From the NCBI GenBank assembly GCA_934438135.1, contig CAKSBP010000004.1, positions 1 to 64,000 on the forward strand: a stretch of 64,000 nucleotides of DNA. Direction: 5' to 3'. Within the stretch, counting starts at the first letter, position 1. Every line of letters starts with the position of its first letter. Shown here piece by piece: positions 37,001-44,900 of the stretch. The position numbers and the translations under genes are program-made. The notes under the pieces were generated by a model. The model saw only the letters and a list, made by a program, of their open reading frames with translations. It searched no databases and was not told the DNA's origin. Origin of the DNA: an uncultured Clostridium sp. GTDB taxonomy: Bacteria; Bacillota; Clostridia; Lachnospirales; Lachnospiraceae.

Positions 37001-39566
37001 AATGTTTGAGATAGATATGAAAAGTGGTTCTATTGCAGTAAACAGACAGGGAATCTGGTATCAGCGTCTGATGGAAAATGAAATAGTCAAATTACAGAAG
37101 ATGCAAAATAAAGATGTGCTTAAGAAAAATGGTGTTTATATTGTAATTGGCGGTGCTGGTGATGTTGGATGTCTATGGACAGAACACGCAGTAAGAAATT
37201 ATCATGTACAGGTTATTTGGATTGGCAGAAGAGAAGAAGATGAAACGATTTTCAATAAGAAAAAGGAAGTTGCAGCCTATGGTGTAGAACCTGTTTACTA
37301 TTCTGCAGATGTAACAGATGCTGCTTCCCTGCAAAGGGTATACCAAAAGATTGTAAACCGTTATGGAAAAGTAAACGGGGTAATTCATTCTGCTGTTGGA
37401 GATTTTGATCATGGGATTTATAACATGCAGGAAGAAGAATTCCGAAAAGTTATGGAAGTAAAAACAATCGGAAGCATAAATGTAGAGACTGTCTTTGGAA
37501 AGGAGAATCCAGACTTCATTTTGTACTTTTCTTCTTCTTCTTCATTGGACATGCCTTTAGGACAGGCAGGATATGTTTCAGGATGCTGTTTCATAGATGC
37601 ATTTTCCAATAGGGTTGCAGGCCAGGGACAGCATGTATCTAAGACAATTAACTGGGGATTCTGGGGAGCCATTGGTGCCGGAAAAAAGATGCCGGAATCC
37701 ATTAAAGCGAGAATTCATCTGTCAGGTGCACGTCCACTGGCACCATTTCAGGCATTTACGGCATTGGATAAATTAATGATTTCTGAATGGAATCAAATTG
37801 AATATACCAAAAAAACTGTTACAGAAGAACCAGAATTACAAAAATTGAAAAAAACAAGAGAACAGAAACAAAGCGATAGCATTGAGCAGTATTGTAGAAA
37901 ATTTGTAGTTCATAGGATGTGTTCCATACTAAAACTTTCGGAAAATGCATTTGATATCCAGGAGAGGTTTGAAAAATATGGAATTGACTCTATTACTATA
38001 TTACAGTTGATTGACGTCTTCCAGAAAGAAATTCCTGGACTGGAAAGTACCGTATTTTATGAGTGTCAGACCACGCAGGAACTGATTCAGTATATTCAGG
38101 AAAATCATAAAGAAACATTGAGGGAAATCCAGAATGTTAAGAATGCAGAGAATGTACCAGAGTGGAAGAAATCAGAAACTCTAACAGTAATGCAGGAGAA
38201 TTCCAGAGAAACAGAAAAAGAATGTCATGCAGAAGATATTGCTGTAATTGGAATGAGTGGAAGATTTCCATTTGCAGATAGTATCGATGATTATTGGAAT
38301 AATTTAAGGAATGGCATGGATTGTGTGACAGAAATTCCAGAGTCAAGGTGGTCATTAAAGGGATTTTATGAAGCGGATATGGAGAAGGCAGTAGCCGAGA
38401 AGAAGAGTTATTGTAAATATGGCGGATTTATAAATGGATTTTCAGAGTTTGACCCAAGATTCTTTAAAATTTCACCAAGGGAAGCTATGACCATGGACCC
38501 ACAGGAAAGACTATTATTGGAAGAATCTTATAAGTTATTAGAGGATGCAGCTTATCCATCCATCCGTCTGAAAGAGGAGTGTCAGTCCGATGTAGGAGTA
38601 TTCATAGGTATTACGAGAAATGGTTTTGAACTTTACAATCAGAAATTATGGGACAGCGGTGACAACCGTATGTTGTCAACTTCCTTCAGTGCAATGGCAA
38701 ACAGAATTTCTTATACCTTTAATTTGAAAGGACCATCTATGGCAGTAGACACGATGTGTTCATCTTCACTGACAGCACTTCATGAAGCATGTGAACATAT
38801 TCGCCGTGGTGAATGCAGGATGGCACTGGTTGGAGCAGCTAATATTTATACCCATCCGGCAACATACCGCTCTTTCTGTGAAAAGAGAATGCTCTCGCCG
38901 AAGGGAAAATGCCATGCATTTGGAAAAGAAGCAGACGGATTTGTTCCAGGAGAGGCGGTAGCAGCAATCTTATTAAAACCACTTTCCGAAGCAGAAAAAG
39001 ATCATGATCAAATTCTAGGTGTTATCCGTGCTTCCAGTGTAAACCATGATGGAAGAACGAATGGATTTACGGTACCAAATCCGGCAGCACAGACAGATTT
39101 GGTACGTAAGGCACTTGATAAGTCAGGAATTAATGCAAGACAAATCAGCTATGTAGAGGCGCATGGAACAGGAACCAAACTAGGAGATCCAATTGAAATG
39201 AATGCCTTGACGAAAGCATACCGAAAAGATACAAAAGAGCTGCAGTATTGTTCTATCGGTTCCGTAAAAACCAATATTGGACATTGTGAAGCTGCAGCAG
39301 GTCTGGCTGGTGTGATAAAAGTTCTTCTTCAGATGAAAAACGGATTACTTGTACCATCTCTTCATTCTCAAGAACTGAATCCATTAATCCGCTTTGCAGA
39401 TACTCCGTTTTACGTGCAGCATGGTCTGGAGGAATGGAAGAAACCATTACTGATACAAGAGAATGGAACGAGAAAAGAATATCCAAGAATGGCGGCTGTT
39501 TCAGCATTTGGTGCCGGAGGCTCCAATGCACATGTGATTATAGAAGAGTATTGTCGGAACTTATAA
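31017..39566 (+). CDS. trans-AT PKS KS-KR-ACP-KS-KR-ACP-KS
   Basis: Domains in 2849 residues: KS1 (about 10-440; Cys181 in DTACSGS), KR1 (Rossmann GGAGGLG; Tyr992 and Asn in YAIGN), ACP1 (Ser1156 in GYDS), KS2 (Cys1397 in NTACSSS), KR2 (GGAGDVG; Tyr2186 with Cys2190 in the usual Asn position, YVSGC), ACP2 (Ser2325 in GIDS) and KS3 (Cys2581 in DTMCSSS) at the C-terminus. All KSs keep both histidines. Each KS is followed by an (L)PxYPF-type linker and no AT. KS1 should take the thiazole-bearing chain if the line is colinear. The chain ends four residues after the KS3 EEY motif, so module 3 continues in the next protein. AGGAGGAGG gives a strong start. Confidence 0.93.
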   Translation: MVDTDSVAWNHDIAVIGMSARFPEAENYNEFWDRLEAGKSCITEIPEERWDWKKYYKIHGKIKNRTVNHWGGFMKDMSTFDYRFFLISKREADNMDPQQRILMEESWACMEDAGICPSDLSGKKVGVYIAGCNTDFKDLLERNHEISVPHHLTGSSGFVMANRISYYYNLTGPSVQIDTACSGSLAAIHYGIEAILNGECEMALAGAANVMIAPDNYVRLAKMLMLSPTGQVRVFDKDADGYVRGEGVGMVLLKPLSKAVRDGDTIHGIIKATAINHCGHTKSLTYPRAEGQAEVIERAIQKAGISLKNLGYIELHGTGTPKGDPIEFNGIQKAFQDIAEQQNVEMDELQCALGSVKTNIGHLENAAGMASLIKVILAMKNQEIPPTLNFKQLNPLIKIEDTPFHLAVRLEPWKTKEKEPRYAGISSFGLGGTNVHLILQEYIEEENKNMSSEQECFIFALSAKSKEQLKRRAEVLKDYLDSHKDEFVLGDISYTLLCGREHFEERMAFTASTLEEVSEKLGKAVLEAAEQKENNYTDEILYNIQCEIKNYQDDKSTDSYRKKLNKLVEAYENGADIKWKEIFDKKWRKKNLPTYPFAQTECWIPERGLVEGVGPLEDEKEDLKEADGEIITYQEVWKDAHCIKGEKKKAGAVLVFLPWEYRNYTWESSKENTTVFYIEESGSYQRISDNRIQISVDSEEDYIKAAGEFQKQKNISVVLDFFALGAAMRQELYYPAYILKALWENKIKNADILSAAEVFEPEDRQIAESRIGYERSVSVVMPEIKMRFILADEKSTDKNKWFSILWNEYLCGETGSVFYQNGKRMKLSIEEMVLSKKTDSGLREKGVYLITGGAGGLGRMFARYLLEKYHASVVLTGRSSAVKKQDVVEELLKAGGQVDYVQADVSSKEDMQKAVDFTVRKYGHINGVIYAAGVENENSILTKTREEFEMIVSIKIDGARILEQVLEEENPEFICYFSSSSAVIGDFGSCDYAIGNRFLQSYAQCGPKTGKTRRIAINWPMWENGGLAMKDKEVEHLYLKASGQTYLKDADGLRLFEEILASENSQVLLLAGVREKIEQFLKVIQEGKNRKEHITVKLEQSMGQEQKRKITVDLEDEVPKEQKLLLDLMEISAQILCISKEEFQAETNFADIGYDSVNLGDFSENLSERYQIQITPDVFFGYPTFGRLSAYLIEKYPDVMEAFYDAKKELKENKREPEVRIEEVEKKSFEPEQQEEEQIAIVGMSGVFPNADNVEELWDILYNQKEVIEEVPEDRILFDENQKQNKNAKTWRMGMVMNPAAFDPLFFDISPSEAQEMDPRQRLLLEETWKALEDAGMNEKDFDNGNIGMFVGAEDGDYRMMVGKGTRFTSNHNGVMASRLAYLLNFHGPCMSINTACSSSLSAFHQAYLSIKNGDCDMAVVAGANLVLRQENYMDMANAGMLSDDNRCYAFDKRASGMIPADAVAVVVLKKLSQAEKDHNYIYGVIAGSGCNYDGKTNGITAPSGSAQKKLYQSVYDRNGINPKDISYIVTHGTGTKLGDPIEINALTDAFSSYDVKPESCAITSIKPNIGHALAASGVVSIISLLLAMQHEVIPASINSEEQSNYIHWEKSPLFVNRENRSWKDKDGKCRIGGVSSFGMSGTNIHVLLKSYPNVQNKQKQQSYYLMVISAKTEKALEQKIEDMLVYLEGHEDIDMASVSYTLLEGRCQFKYRCAVVVKDREDFIHMLRETRGNTVRYLSGQVDREFYEKKREQNEIKFLLKHMEGRTKSEMQEQLITLGRYYCMGYVIDGNQLLGGAEPVLTKLPTYAFENTDYWIEDKPVEMALVPRWRPKKLTYEREENTKRSIIICKERFTAENYAGLFLQAEAVICEGTDSIDIIAEKIQQAGTFSQVVWIQEEPNPVFDNQYRTIIENQNRSIFYLFKVVKALLKENGLERKLTFYAVTKKGQDVDKTGDVNPDSASVYGFCGVLSKEIPNWTVRVFDVEELEKPADRRMFEIDMKSGSIAVNRQGIWYQRLMENEIVKLQKMQNKDVLKKNGVYIVIGGAGDVGCLWTEHAVRNYHVQVIWIGRREEDETIFNKKKEVAAYGVEPVYYSADVTDAASLQRVYQKIVNRYGKVNGVIHSAVGDFDHGIYNMQEEEFRKVMEVKTIGSINVETVFGKENPDFILYFSSSSSLDMPLGQAGYVSGCCFIDAFSNRVAGQGQHVSKTINWGFWGAIGAGKKMPESIKARIHLSGARPLAPFQAFTALDKLMISEWNQIEYTKKTVTEEPELQKLKKTREQKQSDSIEQYCRKFVVHRMCSILKLSENAFDIQERFEKYGIDSITILQLIDVFQKEIPGLESTVFYECQTTQELIQYIQENHKETLREIQNVKNAENVPEWKKSETLTVMQENSRETEKECHAEDIAVIGMSGRFPFADSIDDYWNNLRNGMDCVTEIPESRWSLKGFYEADMEKAVAEKKSYCKYGGFINGFSEFDPRFFKISPREAMTMDPQERLLLEESYKLLEDAAYPSIRLKEECQSDVGVFIGITRNGFELYNQKLWDSGDNRMLSTSFSAMANRISYTFNLKGPSMAVDTMCSSSLTALHEACEHIRRGECRMALVGAANIYTHPATYRSFCEKRMLSPKGKCHAFGKEADGFVPGEAVAAILLKPLSEAEKDHDQILGVIRASSVNHDGRTNGFTVPNPAAQTDLVRKALDKSGINARQISYVEAHGTGTKLGDPIEMNALTKAYRKDTKELQYCSIGSVKTNIGHCEAAAGLAGVIKVLLQMKNGLLVPSLHSQELNPLIRFADTPFYVQHGLEEWKKPLLIQENGTRKEYPRMAAVSAFGAGGSNAHVIIEEYCRNL

Positions 39567-39654
39567 ATTTAGATGAAGAAAGGTATCAATATACTGCATT
39601 AAGTAATCTATTTAGCATATAGTGTGCAGGATTGTGATGTAGATAGGTGAAAAT

Positions 39655-41934
39655 ATGAGTAAAGATAAAAAGTATATTTTAACTTTGTCCGCAAGAGATA
39701 GAAATGGATTAGCAGCCCAGGCAGAAAGCCTTCTAAGTTGTCTTTCTAAAAAAGGGTATGTAACAGATGACCTGAAAGATATCTGTTACACACTTCAAAT
39801 CGGACGTGAAGTGATGAAAAACAGAATGGCTTTCGTGATTCGTTCTATGGAGGATTTAAAGCAGATGCTGGGGCAGTTTTCCCGGAATCCAGAAGAATGC
39901 AGAGAAATTTTTTTAGGAGATGGAGAGGCAAAAACAAGTGCAGTTATGGAACGGTGGTTTTCAGATTCGGAAGATGCCAAAAAGACATTAAGATGTCATA
40001 TCGATGCAGGAAATGTAGAGAAAATCGCCCAAATATGGGCAGAAACCGGATATGGAGACTGGAAGTATATGTATGAAAAGAGTGGTTTCACTCCTCATAC
40101 CGTAAGTCTTCCATCTTATCATTTTGAAAAAAATATATATTGGGCACCAGCTGAAATTAAAAGTGCGGAGCCAGATTCGGGGTCAGACGAGGAGGCATTG
40201 TTATATGAAGAGGTATGGAAGGAATGTGACGATTTACAGGAAGAAGAAAAACAGAACGGAACTGTATTCTGCATGGTACCGGAGGAATGGTATCGGGATA
40301 TCCGGAACTATTTTGAGAGAAAGGGAATTTGTGGATACGATTATGTATTCGTATTAAAAGGAAAAGAGAACCGTGTCAGAGATGAACGCTGTTATTCTAT
40401 AAGAACAGAAAAAGAGACTGATTTCCAGCAGTTTTTTGAAGAGATGCAGGAACAGTATCCTAATGTAAATGGAGTGCTGTATCTTTGGAATCTGGAAGAG
40501 ATTCCAGAAGAAAGAGAAGATTATTATGGAATAATAATTAGACTGATTAAGGGACTTTGTGCATCAGGAATGCCATTTCAGAAATTGATTTTTGGAGGAG
40601 GGTATCAGACTGTTCAGGAAAGGTGTTTTAGTGAAGCTTTGGTAAGTTTTGAAAAATCTCTTCCAATGATTCTTCCATCTATAACTGTAAGGACTGTTTG
40701 TATGCCGTTTTCAGAGAATAGAATCGAAGAATATTGTGAAATTCTACAAAAAGAATATGCATCAAAAACAAAAGAAAGCATTTTTTATGAAGATGGAAAG
40801 AGAAAATGCCGTAGGCTTCAGGAAATAAAGGAAGATGTTCAGGGAGAGAAAACATCAGGCTGGAAACAGCATGGTGTGTATTGTATTACTGGAGGAATGG
40901 GAGGCATTGGAAACATTTTGACATCCTGGCTTCTTAGGGAATATGATGCGTCCGTTATTCTTTTAGGAAGAAAAACTCCAGAACAGGTACAGGAAAAACT
41001 CCAGCAGTTTGCTGTCTATGGGGGAGAAGTTTCTTATCTGCAGGCAGATGTATGTGAATATAGTCAGCTTAAAAATGTGATGAAACAGATTCAGGATAAG
41101 TACATACGAATCAATGGAATCATTCATGCAGCAGGAATTGAAGGAACAACAAGTATTTTGAAAAGTACATTGAAGGAATTTCGGACGGTACTGGAACCAA
41201 AACTTACAGGAACCGAAAATCTTTGTAGAGTTACAGAGAATATGAAACTTGATTTTCTATGCTTGTTTTCTTCTAGCTCAGCAATGCTAGGGGATTTTGG
41301 AAATTGCGCATATTCTATCGGAAACCGTTTCTTAATGATGGCAGCAGAATATGGAAAGAACTTCATAAAGGTAATTAACTGGCCGTTATGGAAAGATGGA
41401 GGTATGGGAAAAGGAGATAAAGAAACACAAAAGTTTTATCTTAAGTCCAGTGGACAGACCATGATTTCTAATGAAGGTGCAATTAAAATCCTTAAGAATT
41501 TTCTAAAAAGTGCCCGTAGACAGATGCTGGTAGTTACCGGAGAGAGGAAACGGATTGAAAGTTTTCTTCAAAATAATCAGAATACACAGCCTGCCAAAAA
41601 GAAAAAAACAGTTCGTAAAAAGGTAGTACGAAAAGTGAGTGCCGAAACCAAAAGACAGAGTTTTATGGATGGGTGGTCTGTAGAAGACTGTCTCTTATAT
41701 GAACTAAAAAATGCTACTATGGAGATTCTTCAGATTCCGCTAGAAGAAATGGAAGATGACGGAAACCTTGCAGATTTTGGATATGATTCTATTACATTAG
41801 CGGAGTTTTCTACATCTCTTTCAAAAATATTTGGTGAAAAAATTACGCCGGATGTATTCTTCAGCTATCCAACACTTAGCCGGTTATGTGGTTATCTTAT
41901 GGAAACTTATTCTGATAAAATGCTGTCATTTTAA
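39655..41934 (+). CDS. trans-AT PKS half-module KR-ACP (completes split module)
   Basis: A 759-residue protein that begins inside the post-KS linker (MSKDKKYILTLSAR) and carries the LPSYHF linker end, a KR structural half, a catalytic KR (GGMGGIG; Tyr553 in YSIGN) and an ACP (Ser712 in GYDS). It should complete the module started by KS3 of the preceding protein. AGGTG before ATG 39655 and a stop upstream in frame show a true separate start. It ends at TAA 41932-41934, but the frame stays open through to the next gene's ATG 41983, and sibling proteins have Tyr where this stop falls. See the finding on this stop. Confidence 0.9.
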   Translation: MSKDKKYILTLSARDRNGLAAQAESLLSCLSKKGYVTDDLKDICYTLQIGREVMKNRMAFVIRSMEDLKQMLGQFSRNPEECREIFLGDGEAKTSAVMERWFSDSEDAKKTLRCHIDAGNVEKIAQIWAETGYGDWKYMYEKSGFTPHTVSLPSYHFEKNIYWAPAEIKSAEPDSGSDEEALLYEEVWKECDDLQEEEKQNGTVFCMVPEEWYRDIRNYFERKGICGYDYVFVLKGKENRVRDERCYSIRTEKETDFQQFFEEMQEQYPNVNGVLYLWNLEEIPEEREDYYGIIIRLIKGLCASGMPFQKLIFGGGYQTVQERCFSEALVSFEKSLPMILPSITVRTVCMPFSENRIEEYCEILQKEYASKTKESIFYEDGKRKCRRLQEIKEDVQGEKTSGWKQHGVYCITGGMGGIGNILTSWLLREYDASVILLGRKTPEQVQEKLQQFAVYGGEVSYLQADVCEYSQLKNVMKQIQDKYIRINGIIHAAGIEGTTSILKSTLKEFRTVLEPKLTGTENLCRVTENMKLDFLCLFSSSSAMLGDFGNCAYSIGNRFLMMAAEYGKNFIKVINWPLWKDGGMGKGDKETQKFYLKSSGQTMISNEGAIKILKNFLKSARRQMLVVTGERKRIESFLQNNQNTQPAKKKKTVRKKVVRKVSAETKRQSFMDGWSVEDCLLYELKNATMEILQIPLEEMEDDGNLADFGYDSITLAEFSTSLSKIFGEKITPDVFFSYPTLSRLCGYLMETYSDKMLSF

Positions 41935-41982
41935 CAAAGTACAGAATTCACCGGGGCTCAGGGAGAAGAGATAGAGGAAGAA

Positions 41983-44900
41983 ATGGAAGAATCCGACGAG
42001 ATGGAAGAACAGGAAGAGACTTTTCAGGTATCAGAGGAAACCACTGGTATACATAGAAAGGAAGAAAAAATTGCAATTGTAGGACTGAGTGGAAAATTTC
42101 CAGGTGCATTGAATCCAGATCAGCTCTGGGAGCTGATAAGAAATGGAAAAGAAACTATCAAGGAGGTTCCAAAGGAACGAAAAGAATGGTGGCAGGGAGA
42201 TAAAGATCCAAAGGTTTGTAATTATAAAATGGGTCTGATAGAAGGAATTGATCAATTTGATCCATTATTCTTTGAAATATCACCTTCGGAAGCTGAAACA
42301 ATAGATCCACAGCAGAGAGTGCTTCTAGAAGAAATATGGAAGGCTTTAGAAAACGCTGGATATGGAAATAAGCTTCTTTCAGAAGAAAAAATAGGTGTAT
42401 TTGTTGGTGCTGAAGATGGAGATTATAAAAAGATTTCGCCAGACGATGTAGTTATTACGTCAAATAATGCTTCTATGTTATCTGCCAGAATTGCTTATTT
42501 TTTAAATCTTACAGGACCAAATATGACAATGAATACAGCATGTTCCTCTGGATTGTCAGCAGCACATCAGGCAGTACTTAGCATTCAGAATGGAGAATGT
42601 GATTCTGCAATTGTTGGTGGAATCAGTCTTGCAGTAACTTCTTCTGCTTATGACAGTATGGAACGGGCTGGAATGCTTGCAGATGATAGAAGATGTTATG
42701 CATTTGATAGTAAGGCATGTGGAATGGTACCAGCAGAAGCAGCAGCTGTCCTGATTTTTAAGAAGCTGTCAAAAGCAGAAAAAGACGGAAATTATATTTA
42801 TGGTGTAGTAACCGGAAGTGGAATTAATTATGATGGAAGAACTAATGGAATTACAGCACCAAGCGGACAGTCACAGAAATCATTAATTACATCCATATAC
42901 GATAAATATCAGATTAATCCGGAGGATATTGGACTTATTTTAGCTCATGGTACAGGTACCAGACTTGGTGATCCAATTGAGATGAATGCACTTATTGGAG
43001 CATTTGCCGGTTATACAAGGAAATGTGGATTTTGTGCAGTAGAATCCATAAAATCCAATATTGGTCATAGTCTGGCGGCTTCAGGACTTGTCAGTCTGAT
43101 TGTTCTGTTAAAGGCTATAGAAAATAAAGTGATACCACCACAGATTAACTGCGACAGCGAAAGTGAATATATCAAATGGGAAGACAGCCCGTTTTATATT
43201 AATAAAAAAGAGAAGAAATGGGAGACAGGCCGGAGAGATACGAGAATGGGTGCAGTTAGTGCCTTTGGTATGGGAGGTACAAATGTTCACTTTGTTATAG
43301 AAAGCTATGAGAATAGGGAATATACAGAGAGCAGTAAAGGCTGTTATCTATTTGCAGTGTCTGCTAAAACAGAAGAAGCATTGGAAAACCGCTGCCAGCA
43401 GCTGCTGGAATATCTGGAAACAGAGGGTAGTGCCCATCGCATGAAAGATATTCAATTTTCACTTCTGGAAGGAAGAGTACATTTTCAGTATCGTATGGCA
43501 GTTGTTGCAGCCAATCTTCAGGAAGCGATCCGCTTATTAAGAAAACGAAAAGAGAATGTACCAGGTGTTTATTTCAATAAAGTAAAAAAAAGTTTTAAAG
43601 CTCAAGATAGTATTAAAGGACTGATAGAAGAGCTGATTGGAAAATGTGGAAAAGACATTCTAATGTCAGAACGCAGGGACAATTTATTTGCACTTGCTGA
43701 GTTCTATTGTCAGGGATATCAGATTGATGCAGAAGAAATGTACGGAGATCGTCATTTTATACGTCTTGCACTTCCTTGTTATCCGTTTGACCAGGAAAGA
43801 TGCTGGATTGAATCAGAGGGTCAGACAATAACTGTATTAGAAAAAGAGGAACAGAGACTATCCGGACTTCTTGGTCAAAACTGTTCCAATTTGTATGAAT
43901 TAAAGTTTAAAACAGAAATTGATGGAAATAGTTTTTATCTTCGTGATCATGTGATTGATGGAAATCAGGTATTTCCGGGAGTTGCATATCTTGAAATGGC
44001 CTGTGCTGCAGCAAAGCAGGCACTTGGAGCAAAGGACGAATGCGTAGTCAGAATCAGCAATGTTGGTTGGATAAGTCCTGTCATTTGTAACAAGGGAGAA
44101 AAGGAAACGGTCTACATCGTACTAGAAGAAGCAGAAGACGACATACTGAACTTTGATATTTATACACTGGACGATGAAGGAAAGGAAATTCTTAAAAGCC
44201 AGGGAACATTAGAAGTAGTAGAAGAAGAAGAATACTATGAAGACATTGAATCTTTACAGGAAAATGCAGAAACTGTTTTTCATGGAGAAGATTTTTATCA
44301 TATGTATAGCGGGATGAATATGGAATACGGAAAAAGCTTCCATTATATTCAAAAAGTTTATGCTTCCAAAGAAAGCATACTGGCTTATCTGGAAATGCCA
44401 GAAGAGGATTTGGAAGCACAGAAATGTGAATTAGTTCCAGGAATGACAGATGGAGCGTTACAGAGCATTATAGGTTTTGCCATCCTGAATGAGGAAGGAA
44501 AAAATGCAAAATCCAGAGTTCCATTTGGAATGGATGAAATAATTGTATATCATCCATGTACCAGCAGAATGTGGGCAGTAGCAGTAAAAGCGGAATCAGC
44601 TGGAAAAGTAGAGAAATATGATGTCAGTCTATGTGATGAAATGGGTAGGGTTTGTATTCTTATAAGAGGGTATGTATCGGTAGAAGCGGAATATGGTAAT
44701 AAAGTCCAGTCCTATGTGCTTAAACGAAACTGGGTGCCTGTTTTACAACCAGATATGGAATCCTGTAATTCAGACAGAGTAGATCTCTGCGCCGGAATGG
44801 AACATGTTCCAGAGGGGACAGTCAATATCGTGGACATTTCGTCTATAGAGGACAATATAGATGGAACGTATATAAATTTTGCGGTAAATGTATTCAGACA

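Noticed and set aside
39567..39654. possible frameshift joining the 31017 and 39655 genes
   Set aside because: The downstream frame has its own upstream stop and a good AGGTG site, and the module cut is at a linker, so a natural split is more likely than an error.
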